A stretch of 64,000 bases of DNA from Verrucomicrobiales bacterium (lineage in GTDB: Bacteria; Verrucomicrobiota; Verrucomicrobiia; Verrucomicrobiales; DEV007), in contig JARGPJ010000003.1 in the NCBI GenBank assembly GCA_029212615.1, forward strand, positions 62,001 through 126,000, in the 5' to 3' direction. Below are positions 7,970 through 17,510 of the stretch, in pieces. Numbering within the stretch: the stretch's first letter is position 1; every line of letters begins with the position of its first letter. The notes below the pieces were generated by a model, which made no database searches, had not been told where the DNA came from, and saw nothing but the letters and a program-made list of their open reading frames with translations. The translations under genes were made by a program, and so were the position numbers.

Positions 7970-9643
7970 ATGAGAACCTCACTTTCTCTCCCCTGCTGCA
8001 TTACCGGTGTCATAGGGATCGGACTCATCGCCCCGGCAGCAGAGATAAGAGACGGGGAAAGAACCACTGTCTACACGATCGACAGCCCGTGCCCGGCCGA
8101 AATACGTGTTCAGAAAAGTATCGAAGACGATCGCAATGAGGCAAATATCGAAGTGTATCTCTTCAACTCAGACGGCCTCCCGGAACGCATTTTTGCCAGT
8201 GGGCTGACGCCGCCGGTAAGCCTCAAGGCCGGAGTGCACGAGTATCGAGGTCGATCAACGCTCGATGGTGCTCCGATTTTCTGGGCATGTTCGCTCAAGC
8301 AGAGAAACCACGAGCTGAGGTGGATAGCCCCGGAGTCGGTCGACCTTCGAGATGGTCGAACACTCGAGTTCTATGGGAAACAGAAAGGCCTTTATCGGGA
8401 AGCGTCGGACAAGACACGCCTCGAGCGCGCCCTCCATGCCTTCGGGGAACACGACAGGCAACTCAACCGGGAATACACCGATCTCATCGCGGTGACTCCG
8501 GCTGCAGACCTTGAGCTCATCCGAAGCTCGCAACGTGAATGGCTCACCTTCCGGGATTCGTGGATCGCCGACGGCGACAATGCTGACCACGTGGGTCCCG
8601 GAACGATCTCCCATACCTGGATGCAAGCCGGGCGAACGCTCGAGCGGAGGGCCTATTTGAATGCGCTGAACCGGGAAGTCACTTCGCCCCCGGCCTCCGG
8701 CCCCGGACAATACACCGACGGTTCGGGAAAACGCCTGATCTGGCGCCCCCTTTCCAACAGTGGGAATGTCGCCTATTTCCTCGACCTCCGGGAAACCGCA
8801 CCGCCCGGGCCTGACCATGAAGCGCTATGGGGTGTCGCCTCGCCCTCAGGCCCCAAAGGGTGGATCTCCGTGGATGGCTTGCACAGAGTCTTCTCGTCGA
8901 GTGGAAACCCTCCCCCTGCAGAGGTCCGTTTCCAACTTACCGGGAACGGCCGGATAAGCGTGAACCCCGTATCCGGGGAGCAACGGGACGAACCCGGGAA
9001 CCCGATCGAATCAGCCTTTCTGCGAGTCGACGATCTCACTCCCTCAACGGAACCGATGCGGCAAATCCTCGTCGCCCTGCCCGACCGTGCGCTGGATGAT
9101 CTCACCGACCCTCTGACAGCCGTCGCGAGGGAGGAGCTCGTCGCGACCGGAAAAACCCTGATCCCGGGAGGAGGCCCCGAACGTCACCGCTTGAACCGGA
9201 TTGAAAGTGAGAGCATTCATCATCTCGACGTGAAAGTGCCGTTCGGTGGGTTCACGCTCGCCCGATACCCCCGCCCCGACGGCAGTGGTCTTGTAATCTT
9301 GCTGGTCCGAAGGGAACAGGAACAGGAGATCCGCCTGTGGGAATGGAAAACAGGTGCAGAGGAAATGATCCCGGTCGAAAGGGTTGATTACTTCCCCGAA
9401 ATTCTCCTGAACGACTTCTACGATGAAGAGGAGGTCAAAGAAGCCGCGACGGAAGCTCAGGGATTCCCATTGGAAAAAGGAATCTGGAACACGCTTTCCT
9501 TCTCCGCGCTTGAGCCACCCGCCCTCGAACTGATTGCTCCCGTCCCCCCTTCAGGCGGGAAAGAAATCGAACCAATTTACCGCATCGAGTTTCCCTGGAA
9601 CAACGTTGGGTTCGGCCTCGAACGGTATGAATTGCGCCCTTAG
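7970..9643 (+). CDS. Secreted protein with LprI-like (DUF1311-type) segment
   Basis: 557 residues with an N-terminal signal peptide of about 23 residues. The segment at about residues 160-225 (DRQLNREYTDLI, then LIRSSQREWLTFRDSWI) matches the pattern of the LprI/DUF1311 lysozyme-inhibitor domain: L-N-x-x-Y, then a helix ending a-Q-R-x-W-x-x-F-R-D. The paired cysteines common in that domain are not evident. The remaining 330 residues are strand-rich and unassigned. The gene is in an operon with the upstream LRR lipoprotein. An envelope role is likely; inhibition of lysozyme is only an inference from the motif. Confidence 0.7.
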   Translation: MRTSLSLPCCITGVIGIGLIAPAAEIRDGERTTVYTIDSPCPAEIRVQKSIEDDRNEANIEVYLFNSDGLPERIFASGLTPPVSLKAGVHEYRGRSTLDGAPIFWACSLKQRNHELRWIAPESVDLRDGRTLEFYGKQKGLYREASDKTRLERALHAFGEHDRQLNREYTDLIAVTPAADLELIRSSQREWLTFRDSWIADGDNADHVGPGTISHTWMQAGRTLERRAYLNALNREVTSPPASGPGQYTDGSGKRLIWRPLSNSGNVAYFLDLRETAPPGPDHEALWGVASPSGPKGWISVDGLHRVFSSSGNPPPAEVRFQLTGNGRISVNPVSGEQRDEPGNPIESAFLRVDDLTPSTEPMRQILVALPDRALDDLTDPLTAVAREELVATGKTLIPGGGPERHRLNRIESESIHHLDVKVPFGGFTLARYPRPDGSGLVILLVRREQEQEIRLWEWKTGAEEMIPVERVDYFPEILLNDFYDEEEVKEAATEAQGFPLEKGIWNTLSFSALEPPALELIAPVPPSGGKEIEPIYRIEFPWNNVGFGLERYELRP

Positions 9644-9671
9644 AAAGACAGTCGATTTCGATAGTGGGGTT

Positions 9672-10094
9672 TTACCAGAATGATTCCGGAAAATAGCTTT
9701 GATCGAGGCGGCGGAGAATATTGACCTCCTGCTCACCATCGCCCATCAAGCGGGTTTCCGAATCATCAGCAAGGAACGCCCGCCCCTGATCGAAGACTAT
9801 ACAATGCCAGGGCTTCGCCCGCTCAAGCGGGGAGCCGGTGTATAGAGTCCGGCAGCCTGCCAGAATAGAAAGGTTCCATGCTGCAGAGAGGAGCCAGGCC
9901 TCCTGGTCATCCGCTTCTTTCCCGAAAGACAGCCCCCAGGGAAACTCGGATTTGTTTTGCGAAAGGACAATCACATGATGCTCTTCCGACAAAGGCGAGG
10001 AAATCCAGTCGCTGATAAAAACGACCGGTCTCACATCTGAGACGATCCGGGATAGAAGCTCTTCATCCGGTTTCTTTGAAAGAAATAGATCCAT
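9672..10094 (-). CDS. Hypothetical protein, 140 residues
   Basis: A cytoplasmic-looking protein with no signal peptide or membrane segment and no family I recognise. It is rich in aromatic residues and includes the phrases RPVVFISDWISSP and AWNLSILAGCRTLYTG. It lies convergent to the LprI-like gene (28 bp apart). It may be an immunity-like or SMI1-like small protein, but nothing in the sequence proves this. Confidence 0.6.
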   Translation of the reverse strand: MDLFLSKKPDEELLSRIVSDVRPVVFISDWISSPLSEEHHVIVLSQNKSEFPWGLSFGKEADDQEAWLLSAAWNLSILAGCRTLYTGSPLERAKPWHCIVFDQGRAFLADDSETRLMGDGEQEVNILRRLDQSYFPESFW

Positions 10095-10141
10095 GATTGT
10101 TCGGATAGGCCGGCATCGCCAACAAACCGTTGGTGAAACGG

Positions 10142-10180
10142 AAAAGCGGCCCTGAGGAAGGTCGATCCCTCCCCGGGCCG
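10142..10180 (-). terminator. Possible intrinsic terminator of the propeller gene
   Basis: On the minus strand an imperfect GC-rich stem (CGGCCC at 10175-10180 pairing with GGGCCG at 10147-10152, plus inner pairs) is followed by CTTTTC. It lies just after the propeller gene at 10216. Confidence 0.5.
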
Positions 10181-10215
10181 GATTTCCCCGGTTTCACTTT
10201 ACTTGAGACTCAGAA

Positions 10216-11268
10216 TCAATGCCCCTGCATCGTGGCACTGACTGCTCCGTCCGGAGAGAATTTCATGACACGATAGGCGGACGTTGCCCCGTAGAGAGCG
10301 CTGCCGTCTTTCGTGCCTGTAAAGCCTTTGAAATACTCAGGCCAGCCGGGGAGTTTATCGATTTTGCCCGTGACCGAAGTGAGCGTATCCACTGGAGTGA
10401 TGCTGTAGTTGGCAAGTCCACCGGTGAGAATGATGCCGTGGTCGCGAGTGAAGCCGATGCCGTAGTTAAAGCTGTTGGCCAGTTCAAAGAGGGTGATTTC
10501 ACCTTCAGGAGTCATTTTCACGTTCATGTTGCGGTAGGTGACGAAGAAGACATCGTCACCCACAAAAACGAGAGATCCGTTACTCTCATTGAAAAAGACG
10601 GTCGTTTCTTTCTCAATGGTTGCGGTAGCGACGTCAATGACAAAATACCGAGAGGTCTTCCCATCATTTTTCTGCTCGAATTCAGTCTTGGCAATTCCCT
10701 TCAGATCTTTGGGAATGTCCGCCCGTTCGACTTTAGTCTCGCCTTCATCGTCAACTCCCTGAAAGAGAACCGCGATCTTCGTCCCTTCGTCGTTAATTCC
10801 AAGTGAGGCAATGCGCTGCCCCTCGGGAAGGGGCACAGATGATTGCAAGGTCCCGTCGGAGAAACTGAACACCTGGACTTGAGGTGCTTTATAGTCACCG
10901 TCCTGTCCCGCGATAAGCCCGCCTTCGACGGCTGCGGAGAAATTCATCACTTTCTTGATTTCGGTGATCTGGCTCCAATCCCCGGTATTGTAGAGATAGA
11001 CAGTGCCGGACGTATCATAAACAGCGAGGATGGAACCGTCCCCGTTGAACACCAGGTCAACGATAGAGGTACCGACCCAATGTCGGTCCTTCACCTCGAG
11101 AGACTCCGGATCAAGAACGAGCAGGGTCCTTGAGTCACCTCCAGCGACGAGTTGAGTCCCGTCGCTCGATACGGCAACGGTGAGTCCTCCGAGTGGCGAG
11201 GCAGCCTGAAGGAGGCTGAACGAAGTGGCAAGGAGGGCGGACAGGCAGAATGAGAGTGCAACTTTCAT
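10216..11268 (-). CDS. Secreted WD40-like beta-propeller protein
   Basis: 350 residues with a signal peptide (MKVALSFCLSALLATSFSLLQA). The mature part has repeated blade patterns: LTVAVSSDGTQLVAGGDSRTLLVLD, IVDLVFNGDGSILAVYDTSGTVYLY, IASLGINDEGTKIAVLF and the final KGFTGTKDGSALYGATSAYRVMKFSPDG. These are typical of WD40/YVTN repeats. No catalytic residues are recognisable, so a binding or scaffold role in the periplasm is most likely. Confidence 0.8.
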   Translation of the reverse strand: MKVALSFCLSALLATSFSLLQAASPLGGLTVAVSSDGTQLVAGGDSRTLLVLDPESLEVKDRHWVGTSIVDLVFNGDGSILAVYDTSGTVYLYNTGDWSQITEIKKVMNFSAAVEGGLIAGQDGDYKAPQVQVFSFSDGTLQSSVPLPEGQRIASLGINDEGTKIAVLFQGVDDEGETKVERADIPKDLKGIAKTEFEQKNDGKTSRYFVIDVATATIEKETTVFFNESNGSLVFVGDDVFFVTYRNMNVKMTPEGEITLFELANSFNYGIGFTRDHGIILTGGLANYSITPVDTLTSVTGKIDKLPGWPEYFKGFTGTKDGSALYGATSAYRVMKFSPDGAVSATMQGH

Positions 11269-11386
11269 CGGGGTGTGACGAGTATAAGACCGGGGAAATG
11301 CAGATTATTTTTCAAAAAATACCGGGCCCGTCTTTCCCGTGAAAGGGTGGAATCGTTGCGTTCCTGTTTCATTCCTTGCCACTGAC

Positions 11387-12277
11387 ATGATTTCACGGCA
11401 TGAAGTGGCTGTGGAGCAAAGTCAGATCATCAGTTTAGGAATCAATGCGATCGTGCTCGTGACGATGGTCATCGTCGGGCTGGATGTCACGCTGTCTGAA
11501 TTCAGAGATCTCCTGAAGCAGCCCAAACCGATTCTCACGGGACTAATCAGCCTCACGCTTTTTGTGCCTATCTCGATTACCTTCGTGCACCTCACCGATC
11601 TTCCCGCCCACCTCGAAGCAGGCATTCTACTGCTCGCGATCTGTCCTACCGGCAGCATTGCTAACGTCTACGCCTCCGTCGGACAGGCAAACCTGGCTCT
11701 TTCGATCACGCTGGCGATCGCGACCGGCCTTCTTGCCTTTATCACAATGCCACTTTGGATCGCTTTCTACGGAACCCTTCCCGGCGATGTTTTTGAATTT
11801 CAAGTTCCGGCCTCGATGCTCTTCACCCGGCTCTTCTTCGTTCTCGCATTGCCCATTGCTCTGGGCATGTGGGTGAGATCAACGTTTCCCGCCTTCGAGC
11901 GCCGATTTCACCAACTCTTAAAAAGAATCGCTCTTGTCGGCGTTGTCACTCTCGGCGGATACATCATCTTCAGTGACGGCAAGGGCTTCAGCGACGGCTT
12001 TGTTCCCACGGTTCTCTCGGCAACGGTTTTAACGGTGTTAGGCATGGCGGGCGGCTTCCTCATTGCGCTCCTCTTCCGCCTCGAGAGACGTGACTCCATC
12101 ACTTTGCTTCTGATCTCACCCGTGAAAAACTTCGGCGTCGCCATCGCTATTGCTGTCAGCATTTTACATCAAACCGAGTTTGCGCTCTTCGCCACGACCA
12201 TGTTCATGGCTCAGCTTCCCCTTCTCCTCGGAGCGGCCCTGCTTTTGAGGCGATTTGTGAAGGAAGCAGAAGCTTGA
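11387..12277 (+). CDS. Bile acid:sodium symporter (BASS) family transporter
   Basis: 296 residues with eight or nine hydrophobic helices. The family-like polar breaks ICPTGSIANVYASVGQANLALSI (about residues 85-110) and LLLISPVKNFGVAIAIAVS (about 240-260) correspond to the two crossover helices that bind sodium. The C-terminal helix ends ALLLRRFVKEAEA. A GTG at 11339 would lengthen the protein by 16 residues of poor membrane-protein character, so the ATG at 11387 is preferred. It probably imports an organic anion with sodium; the substrate is not deducible. Confidence 0.85.
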   Translation: MISRHEVAVEQSQIISLGINAIVLVTMVIVGLDVTLSEFRDLLKQPKPILTGLISLTLFVPISITFVHLTDLPAHLEAGILLLAICPTGSIANVYASVGQANLALSITLAIATGLLAFITMPLWIAFYGTLPGDVFEFQVPASMLFTRLFFVLALPIALGMWVRSTFPAFERRFHQLLKRIALVGVVTLGGYIIFSDGKGFSDGFVPTVLSATVLTVLGMAGGFLIALLFRLERRDSITLLLISPVKNFGVAIAIAVSILHQTEFALFATTMFMAQLPLLLGAALLLRRFVKEAEA

Positions 12278-12533
12278 CCCTGTCAGGTCCCTCACCAACC
12301 CCTGTTCAATAGCAACCCGGGGTTGCTCCCCGGACTTCTCCCGCCTGAGATTTTGAAAACGCATGAGGCTGGAGGGAGATTTTTCACTGACCGTTTTCTA
12401 CAAAAATCCGTCCACGCTCATCGACAGGCAGGATTGCGTGAGCTCATGATCCCGGTAGCGTTTTGAGCGCGACTTGCACCACGCCCTCCTTCGATCACTG
12501 AATGAGGTGACTCTATCCCCCCCTTCAAGCATC

Positions 12534-15500
12534 ATGAAATTCGTTCCTCTGCTTCTCTCTCTCGTTGCAATCTTCCCGACGGCCTCGCTCGTGGCAGCGG
12601 AGCGCCCGAATGTGCTCCTACTCTTCATCGACGATCTGAAGCCCATGACCCGTGACTACGGACACGAACACATGGAGACGCCCAACTTCGACAGGCTGGC
12701 CGAAAGCGGGCTGCGGTTTGAAAACGCCTATTGCCAGGTCCCCACCTGCGGGGCTTCCCGGGCAAGTTTGATGACATCACTCTACCCGACTTTCCGCCGA
12801 TTTCCGGACTTCCTGACGCGGGCGGAGAGAGACGCCCCGGACCAGCCCACTCTCCCGCAGAGATTTAAAGAAGCGGGATACATCACCCTTTCAAACGGAA
12901 AAGTATTTCATCACCTCGATGACACAGACATCCGTTCCTGGAGTGAGCCGGCATGGCGACCCGAAACATCCGGAAAGACTTTTCACAACAGGGAGACCAT
13001 TGATTTCATCGACAAGTCCACCGTTCTCAAGGCATCGAAAGGGAAGCCGGTAAAGAAGGTGACGATGTTTGAAAAGAGCAGAGTCAGCCCTCTCGAGAGC
13101 CATGACGGCCTTGTCGCTGCGCGCACCATGGAAGACCTGAAACGTCTGGCCGAAGGCGACAAACCATTCTTTCTCGCCTGTGGATTCGCGAAACCGCATA
13201 TGCCGTTTTACTCACCCGAGGCCAGCTGGTCGCCCTACCCGCTCAACGAAATTGATATCGCAGATCATCGCGAGCGGCCGGTGCCTACGCCACTGAGCAT
13301 GCGTCAGGTGAAAGAGCAATTCGCCTACCTCCCGATGACCCACGATCTAAGCCGGGAACTGGAATACAACAGTGATGAATATCACCGACACATGAGACAG
13401 GGATACTATGCCAGTGTTACTCATGCCGATGATCTCACCGGCCGGATTCTGGATCAACTGGAAGAACTCGATCTCGACCGGAACACGATTGTCGTTGCCG
13501 TCGGGGATCATGGCTGGCTTCTCGGAGAACACAACGAATGGGCGAAGAACCAACTCCTTCACGAAGCCCTCCGCACCGCAATGTGGATGAAAGGGCCCGG
13601 TATTTCCAAAGGAGCCGAGGTGAATACCTTTGTGGAGTTTGTCGATATCCATCCGACCCTTTGTGAGCTGGCCGGGATCAGCTACGAAGGCGATTCGATC
13701 AACGGGAAGAGTTTTGCCCCCGTTCTCAAAGACCCGACGGCAAATCATCGGGATAATGCCTATACCCGCTTCGAACATGGTGACGCCCTGACCTCAAAGG
13801 ATCACTACTACGTTCGCTGGAGATCAAAAGCACACGGGGAGGAAGCACTGCTCATCGACCGTCAAAAGGATGAAGGTGGCATGCACAATGTCGCAGCCGA
13901 CCCTGCCTATGCGGGGGCCGTTAAGGCACTGGGCAGCCAACTCGATGACAAAATCAATGAGGCACTCGATCTCCCGAAGCCCCCCCGGGTCGCCGAGACC
14001 CCGATTGATCTCTTTGCCTCAGTCTCGGGCCCCAAGCTAAACGGGGTCGTCCTCTCGCATGGCGGACTTCGAACGGGCTATGCCCTTCACTTCAACAAAG
14101 GAATCCCCACTCTCTCGGTTCGCAATGGCGGCGAGCTTTTCACTCTCTCCGCTTCAGCACCTGTAAAAGGAAACGTGAATCTCGCCGCTCGAATCGGCCC
14201 GAAAAAACTGGTCCTGACCGTGAACGGAAAATCGATCGAAGGCCCTCCCTCGAAGCTTCTCAAAGGGCAGCCCGTCGGCCGTTTCTCTCTCGGTTCAGAT
14301 CCGGGGGACCCCGTTGGCGACTACGAGGGAAAACAACCTTTCTCGGGAACCATTCGCACCCACCGGGTCGTCGTCGGTGCCAGCCCCGGGGAGGCAGTGA
14401 AGAACTTGAACTCCGCGACGCGGGAGATTCCCGACCCGCCCGATACTCCGAATATTGTGATGATCCTGGCAGACGACTGCACGTTCACTGATCTCGGTGT
14501 CTACGGAGGCCAGGCAAAAACTCCCCACCTCGAAGCGCTCGCAAAATCGGGCATGAAATTTGAAAACTGTTTTCAGGCCGCCCCGATGTGTTCGCCGACC
14601 CGGCATAATCTCTATACAGGCATTTACCCGGTGAAAAGCGGAGCCTATCCGAACCACACTTTTGTGAAGCCGGGAATAAAGAGCATCGCCCATTACTTAA
14701 AAGAACAGGGCTACCGGGTCGCCCTCACGGGAAAAACTCACGTTTCACCTCGCGAGGCCTTTCCCTTCGAGTATTCATTCATCCGGGGCGGGAAACACAG
14801 GGAACCTGACTTCGACGCCACGGATCGACTCATCAGCGAAAGCAAAGCGAGCGGAACTCCCTTCTGCCAGATCATCTGTTCGAACGAGCCTCACTCGCCG
14901 CATACAAAAGGACCGCGGGATCTCTACCCGCTCGATAAAATTGTGCTACCCGAGTATCACGTCGACACGCCTGAAACTCGTGAGGCCTATCGGAACTACT
15001 TCGCGGAAATCACGTTTTTCGACGGTCAGGTCGGCCGCGTCATGAAGCAACTTGAGAAGCACAACATGGTCGACAATACTGTGTTGATCGTGCTTTCCGA
15101 ACAAGGCAGTGCCTTTCCCTTCGCCAAGTGGACCTGCTACGATGCCGGACTCCGTTCAGGAATGATCGTCCGCTGGCCGGGCAAAGTCGCCCCCGGCTCC
15201 ACGAGCAACGCTCTTGTGGAATATGTCGATATTCTCCCGACCTTACTGGAGGTGGCTGAGTCAGAGGTTCCCGACGTTCTCGAAGGCCGAAGCCTCCTCC
15301 CCGTCCTCGAAGGGCGATCCGATCATCACAAAGATCACGTTTTCGGCCTCATGACAACGCGGGGAATCAACAGCGGTGCGCCCTTCTACGGGATTCGCTC
15401 AGTGAGGTCGGCGCAATACCACCTCATTCGAAACCTCACGCCCGAATCAGAATTCCGGAATGTGATTCTCAACACAGACTACTTCAACTCCTGGAAAGCA

Positions 15501-15758
15501 CTCGCCGACGAAGGAAAGCAGGACGCAAAACGTTGGGTGAATCGCTACTCGAAACGACCCGAGTATGAGCTTTATGAACCGGCAAAAGACCCTCTCGAGA
15601 TCAATAACCTGATCGATCACCCTGAGGTCGCGGAGGTGAAGGAGGAATTGATCCAGCGGCTGGAGTCATGGATGACAGACCAGGGAGATCTCGGTCAAGC
15701 CACCGAGATGGCAGCCCCGACGAGGATGACACGGCCTCCTAAATCGAAGGCCTTGTAA
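12534..15758 (+). CDS. Double-headed secreted sulfatase (sulfatase - LamG-like - sulfatase)
   Basis: 1074 residues with a signal peptide (MKFVPLLLSLVAIFPTASLV). Domain 1 (about 24-480) is iduronate-2-sulfatase-like: the metal-binding start RPNVLLLFIDD, the formylglycine site CGASR with Cys72, then GDHGWLLGEHNEWAKN and a C-terminal substrate loop. A region of about 130 residues (about 500-630) looks like a concanavalin/LamG-type domain. Domain 2 (about 650-1060) starts TPNIVMILADDCTFTDLG and has a second formylglycine site, CSPTR, with Cys686. Each domain is near the usual length of a whole sulfatase, so this is a fusion of two complete enzymes that both keep the catalytic Cys. The likely role is desulfation of sulfated polysaccharides in the periplasm; it needs a formylglycine maturase that is not in the window. 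Confidence 0.93.
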   Translation: MKFVPLLLSLVAIFPTASLVAAERPNVLLLFIDDLKPMTRDYGHEHMETPNFDRLAESGLRFENAYCQVPTCGASRASLMTSLYPTFRRFPDFLTRAERDAPDQPTLPQRFKEAGYITLSNGKVFHHLDDTDIRSWSEPAWRPETSGKTFHNRETIDFIDKSTVLKASKGKPVKKVTMFEKSRVSPLESHDGLVAARTMEDLKRLAEGDKPFFLACGFAKPHMPFYSPEASWSPYPLNEIDIADHRERPVPTPLSMRQVKEQFAYLPMTHDLSRELEYNSDEYHRHMRQGYYASVTHADDLTGRILDQLEELDLDRNTIVVAVGDHGWLLGEHNEWAKNQLLHEALRTAMWMKGPGISKGAEVNTFVEFVDIHPTLCELAGISYEGDSINGKSFAPVLKDPTANHRDNAYTRFEHGDALTSKDHYYVRWRSKAHGEEALLIDRQKDEGGMHNVAADPAYAGAVKALGSQLDDKINEALDLPKPPRVAETPIDLFASVSGPKLNGVVLSHGGLRTGYALHFNKGIPTLSVRNGGELFTLSASAPVKGNVNLAARIGPKKLVLTVNGKSIEGPPSKLLKGQPVGRFSLGSDPGDPVGDYEGKQPFSGTIRTHRVVVGASPGEAVKNLNSATREIPDPPDTPNIVMILADDCTFTDLGVYGGQAKTPHLEALAKSGMKFENCFQAAPMCSPTRHNLYTGIYPVKSGAYPNHTFVKPGIKSIAHYLKEQGYRVALTGKTHVSPREAFPFEYSFIRGGKHREPDFDATDRLISESKASGTPFCQIICSNEPHSPHTKGPRDLYPLDKIVLPEYHVDTPETREAYRNYFAEITFFDGQVGRVMKQLEKHNMVDNTVLIVLSEQGSAFPFAKWTCYDAGLRSGMIVRWPGKVAPGSTSNALVEYVDILPTLLEVAESEVPDVLEGRSLLPVLEGRSDHHKDHVFGLMTTRGINSGAPFYGIRSVRSAQYHLIRNLTPESEFRNVILNTDYFNSWKALADEGKQDAKRWVNRYSKRPEYELYEPAKDPLEINNLIDHPEVAEVKEELIQRLESWMTDQGDLGQATEMAAPTRMTRPPKSKAL

Positions 15759-15806
15759 GAACAGTAGATCATCCAAATAAACGACCCTGGATGGCGCAGT
15801 GCATCC

Positions 15807-16142
15807 CTATTTCCTCCCGCCCCGGCCACGCATCCTTATGCAGGCGCTCACCACAGCGGCGGTGATGAGGCATGCCACCAAAGGAACGCTGATATCCAGC
15901 ACTGAATCCAGATTCCAATGGTGAGTCAGGCCATAGTGCCATGAAACCTCCTTGGGTCCACCGCCCTTGTACTCATGCTGCGCAATTTCGCGCCCGAGGA
16001 AAACAGCGAAGGCGATAGCACCTCCCGACCAGATTCCAAAAGGACGCCATAGCAGCAACTGCACTACCACGGCAATCACCCCGTGCTCAATCGCGGTACC
16101 CCAGAGAGAGGTCTGGCCGGAATGAAAGAGAGCGAAAATCAT
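15807..16142 (-). CDS. Small integral membrane protein
   Basis: 111 residues with about three membrane helices (residues 15-33, 36-50 and 80-103). A polar middle segment contains FLGREIAQHEYKGGG and SWHYGLTHHWNLDSVLDISVPLVA. The REIAQHEY...WNLDSVLD arrangement recalls small membrane proteins seen in phages and bacteria, but I cannot name a family. It converges with the double sulfatase gene. Confidence 0.6.
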   Translation of the reverse strand: MIFALFHSGQTSLWGTAIEHGVIAVVVQLLLWRPFGIWSGGAIAFAVFLGREIAQHEYKGGGPKEVSWHYGLTHHWNLDSVLDISVPLVACLITAAVVSACIRMRGRGGRK

Positions 16143-16313
16143 ATCCGGTAGTGAACCAATCGAACAGAAGATGCAATGTCAAAAACCTGAACAAAGCGCG
16201 AGACCGCGGTGGCTCCTCTCCCCCCTTTCCCGACAGGCCGATTCCGAAAACGGGGAGATCAATGGTCATGATTTGACTCGACGCCTTCCTTCCCTCCCCC
16301 GCATACTCACCCC

Positions 16314-17375
16314 ATGAACCCCCGCCCCGTTCTTCTCACCGCATGCCTGTCGCTTCTCCTCGCAGGGCTTCCCCTCAACGCTCAGGAAAAGAAGGGAGAC
16401 AGTCCGCAAAAATCACGCCATCAGGAGACTCAGGCAGCTCACCCGGATTCCAGGCAGGAAACCCGAATTTACCACATTCCACCGACCTTCACCATCTCCC
16501 GCGCCGAAACCGGAAAAACAGCTTCGGACCCATTCTCCAAAAAGAATACTGAAGCCGGCTCAGGGGCGGAACAATCCCTGAGAATGACGTTTCTCAAGGC
16601 CGGTGTGGAACTCAACACAGACGACAAAGTCAACTACAACAGTTCTGACGAAGAACTCACCGTTACGACCAGCGTAACCGCTCATCGCCAGCTCGAGGAT
16701 TACTTTGCACTGCTCAAAAACGAAGCCGGGCGACAGATTCATATTCTGGTCGAGTTTATCGAGGTGGATCACCTTGAGTTCAGCGATTGGATGATGGAGA
16801 ATCGTATTTCGGGAGACGGCACCCCACTGCGCAAGGAAGTGCAAAAGTGGATACACGGCAAAAGGGCAACAATCCTGGAGAGTGTGATGGTGACGGCCCG
16901 GTCAGGGCAACGCGCTAAGACCGAGTCGATTTCCGAAGTAGTTCACCCGACAGAATTCAGTCCGGCGGAAGTTCCTGCCACTCTCACGCAAGCCGAAGAC
17001 ACGGAGCCACCCATCACACCGATTGGCGCGACCGCGTTTGAAACCCGCCATGTCGGCGTCACTCTCGAAGTCGATCCTGTGATCGGCGCGGACAATACGA
17101 CGATCGATTTGAACCTCGCGCCGGAGATGGTGCGACTGGAGGGACATACGGTCTGGCCGAACGAAGAGATCGACGCCAAATTCCGGGCGCAGATTCCTAC
17201 CTTCTACACCATGAAGACAACGACTCAGATCACGACCCTGGACGGCCGATATGCGTTTCTCTCGACGCTTCGACCGCTCGGGCCATCCGACAGGAAGAAG
17301 GAAGATGCTCTTGTTCTCCTCTTCGTGAGAGCTGATATCGGCAGCATGGGTGAATGGTCTGTGGAAGCAGAGTAG
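16314..17375 (+). CDS. Secreted secretin-domain-like protein lacking a full pore
   Basis: 353 residues with a signal peptide (MNPRPVLLTACLSLLLAGLPLNAQ). Residues about 80-155 look like a small alpha/beta secretin N-type domain (VNYNSSDEELTVTTSVTAHRQLEDYFALL, then IHILVEFIEVD). Residues about 235-350 resemble the start of a secretin beta domain (ETRHVGVTLEVDPVIGADNTTIDLNLAPEMVRLEGH ... TTTQITTLDGRYAFLSTLRP). Proteins of this build occur in Verrucomicrobiota beside type II/IV secretion or pilus genes. Here the gene stands alone, and the protein is shorter than a normal secretin. Function uncertain. Confidence 0.65.
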   Translation: MNPRPVLLTACLSLLLAGLPLNAQEKKGDSPQKSRHQETQAAHPDSRQETRIYHIPPTFTISRAETGKTASDPFSKKNTEAGSGAEQSLRMTFLKAGVELNTDDKVNYNSSDEELTVTTSVTAHRQLEDYFALLKNEAGRQIHILVEFIEVDHLEFSDWMMENRISGDGTPLRKEVQKWIHGKRATILESVMVTARSGQRAKTESISEVVHPTEFSPAEVPATLTQAEDTEPPITPIGATAFETRHVGVTLEVDPVIGADNTTIDLNLAPEMVRLEGHTVWPNEEIDAKFRAQIPTFYTMKTTTQITTLDGRYAFLSTLRPLGPSDRKKEDALVLLFVRADIGSMGEWSVEAE

Positions 17376-17510
17376 GGAAAATTTCGTGGAACATTGTCTG
17401 TTCTTTCCGATCGCACACTCGTGAGCCATTCAGAATGGGTGTACAATGAAGCCGCATTCGTGCTACTGAGAGGCCTTGACCTGCACACCGGCATCTCGAA
17501 ACATTCGAAC

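Noticed and set aside
12312..12326. Hairpin GCAACC-CGG-GGTTGC after the symporter gene
   Set aside because: The stem is only 6 bp with no T run, so it does not qualify as a terminator.
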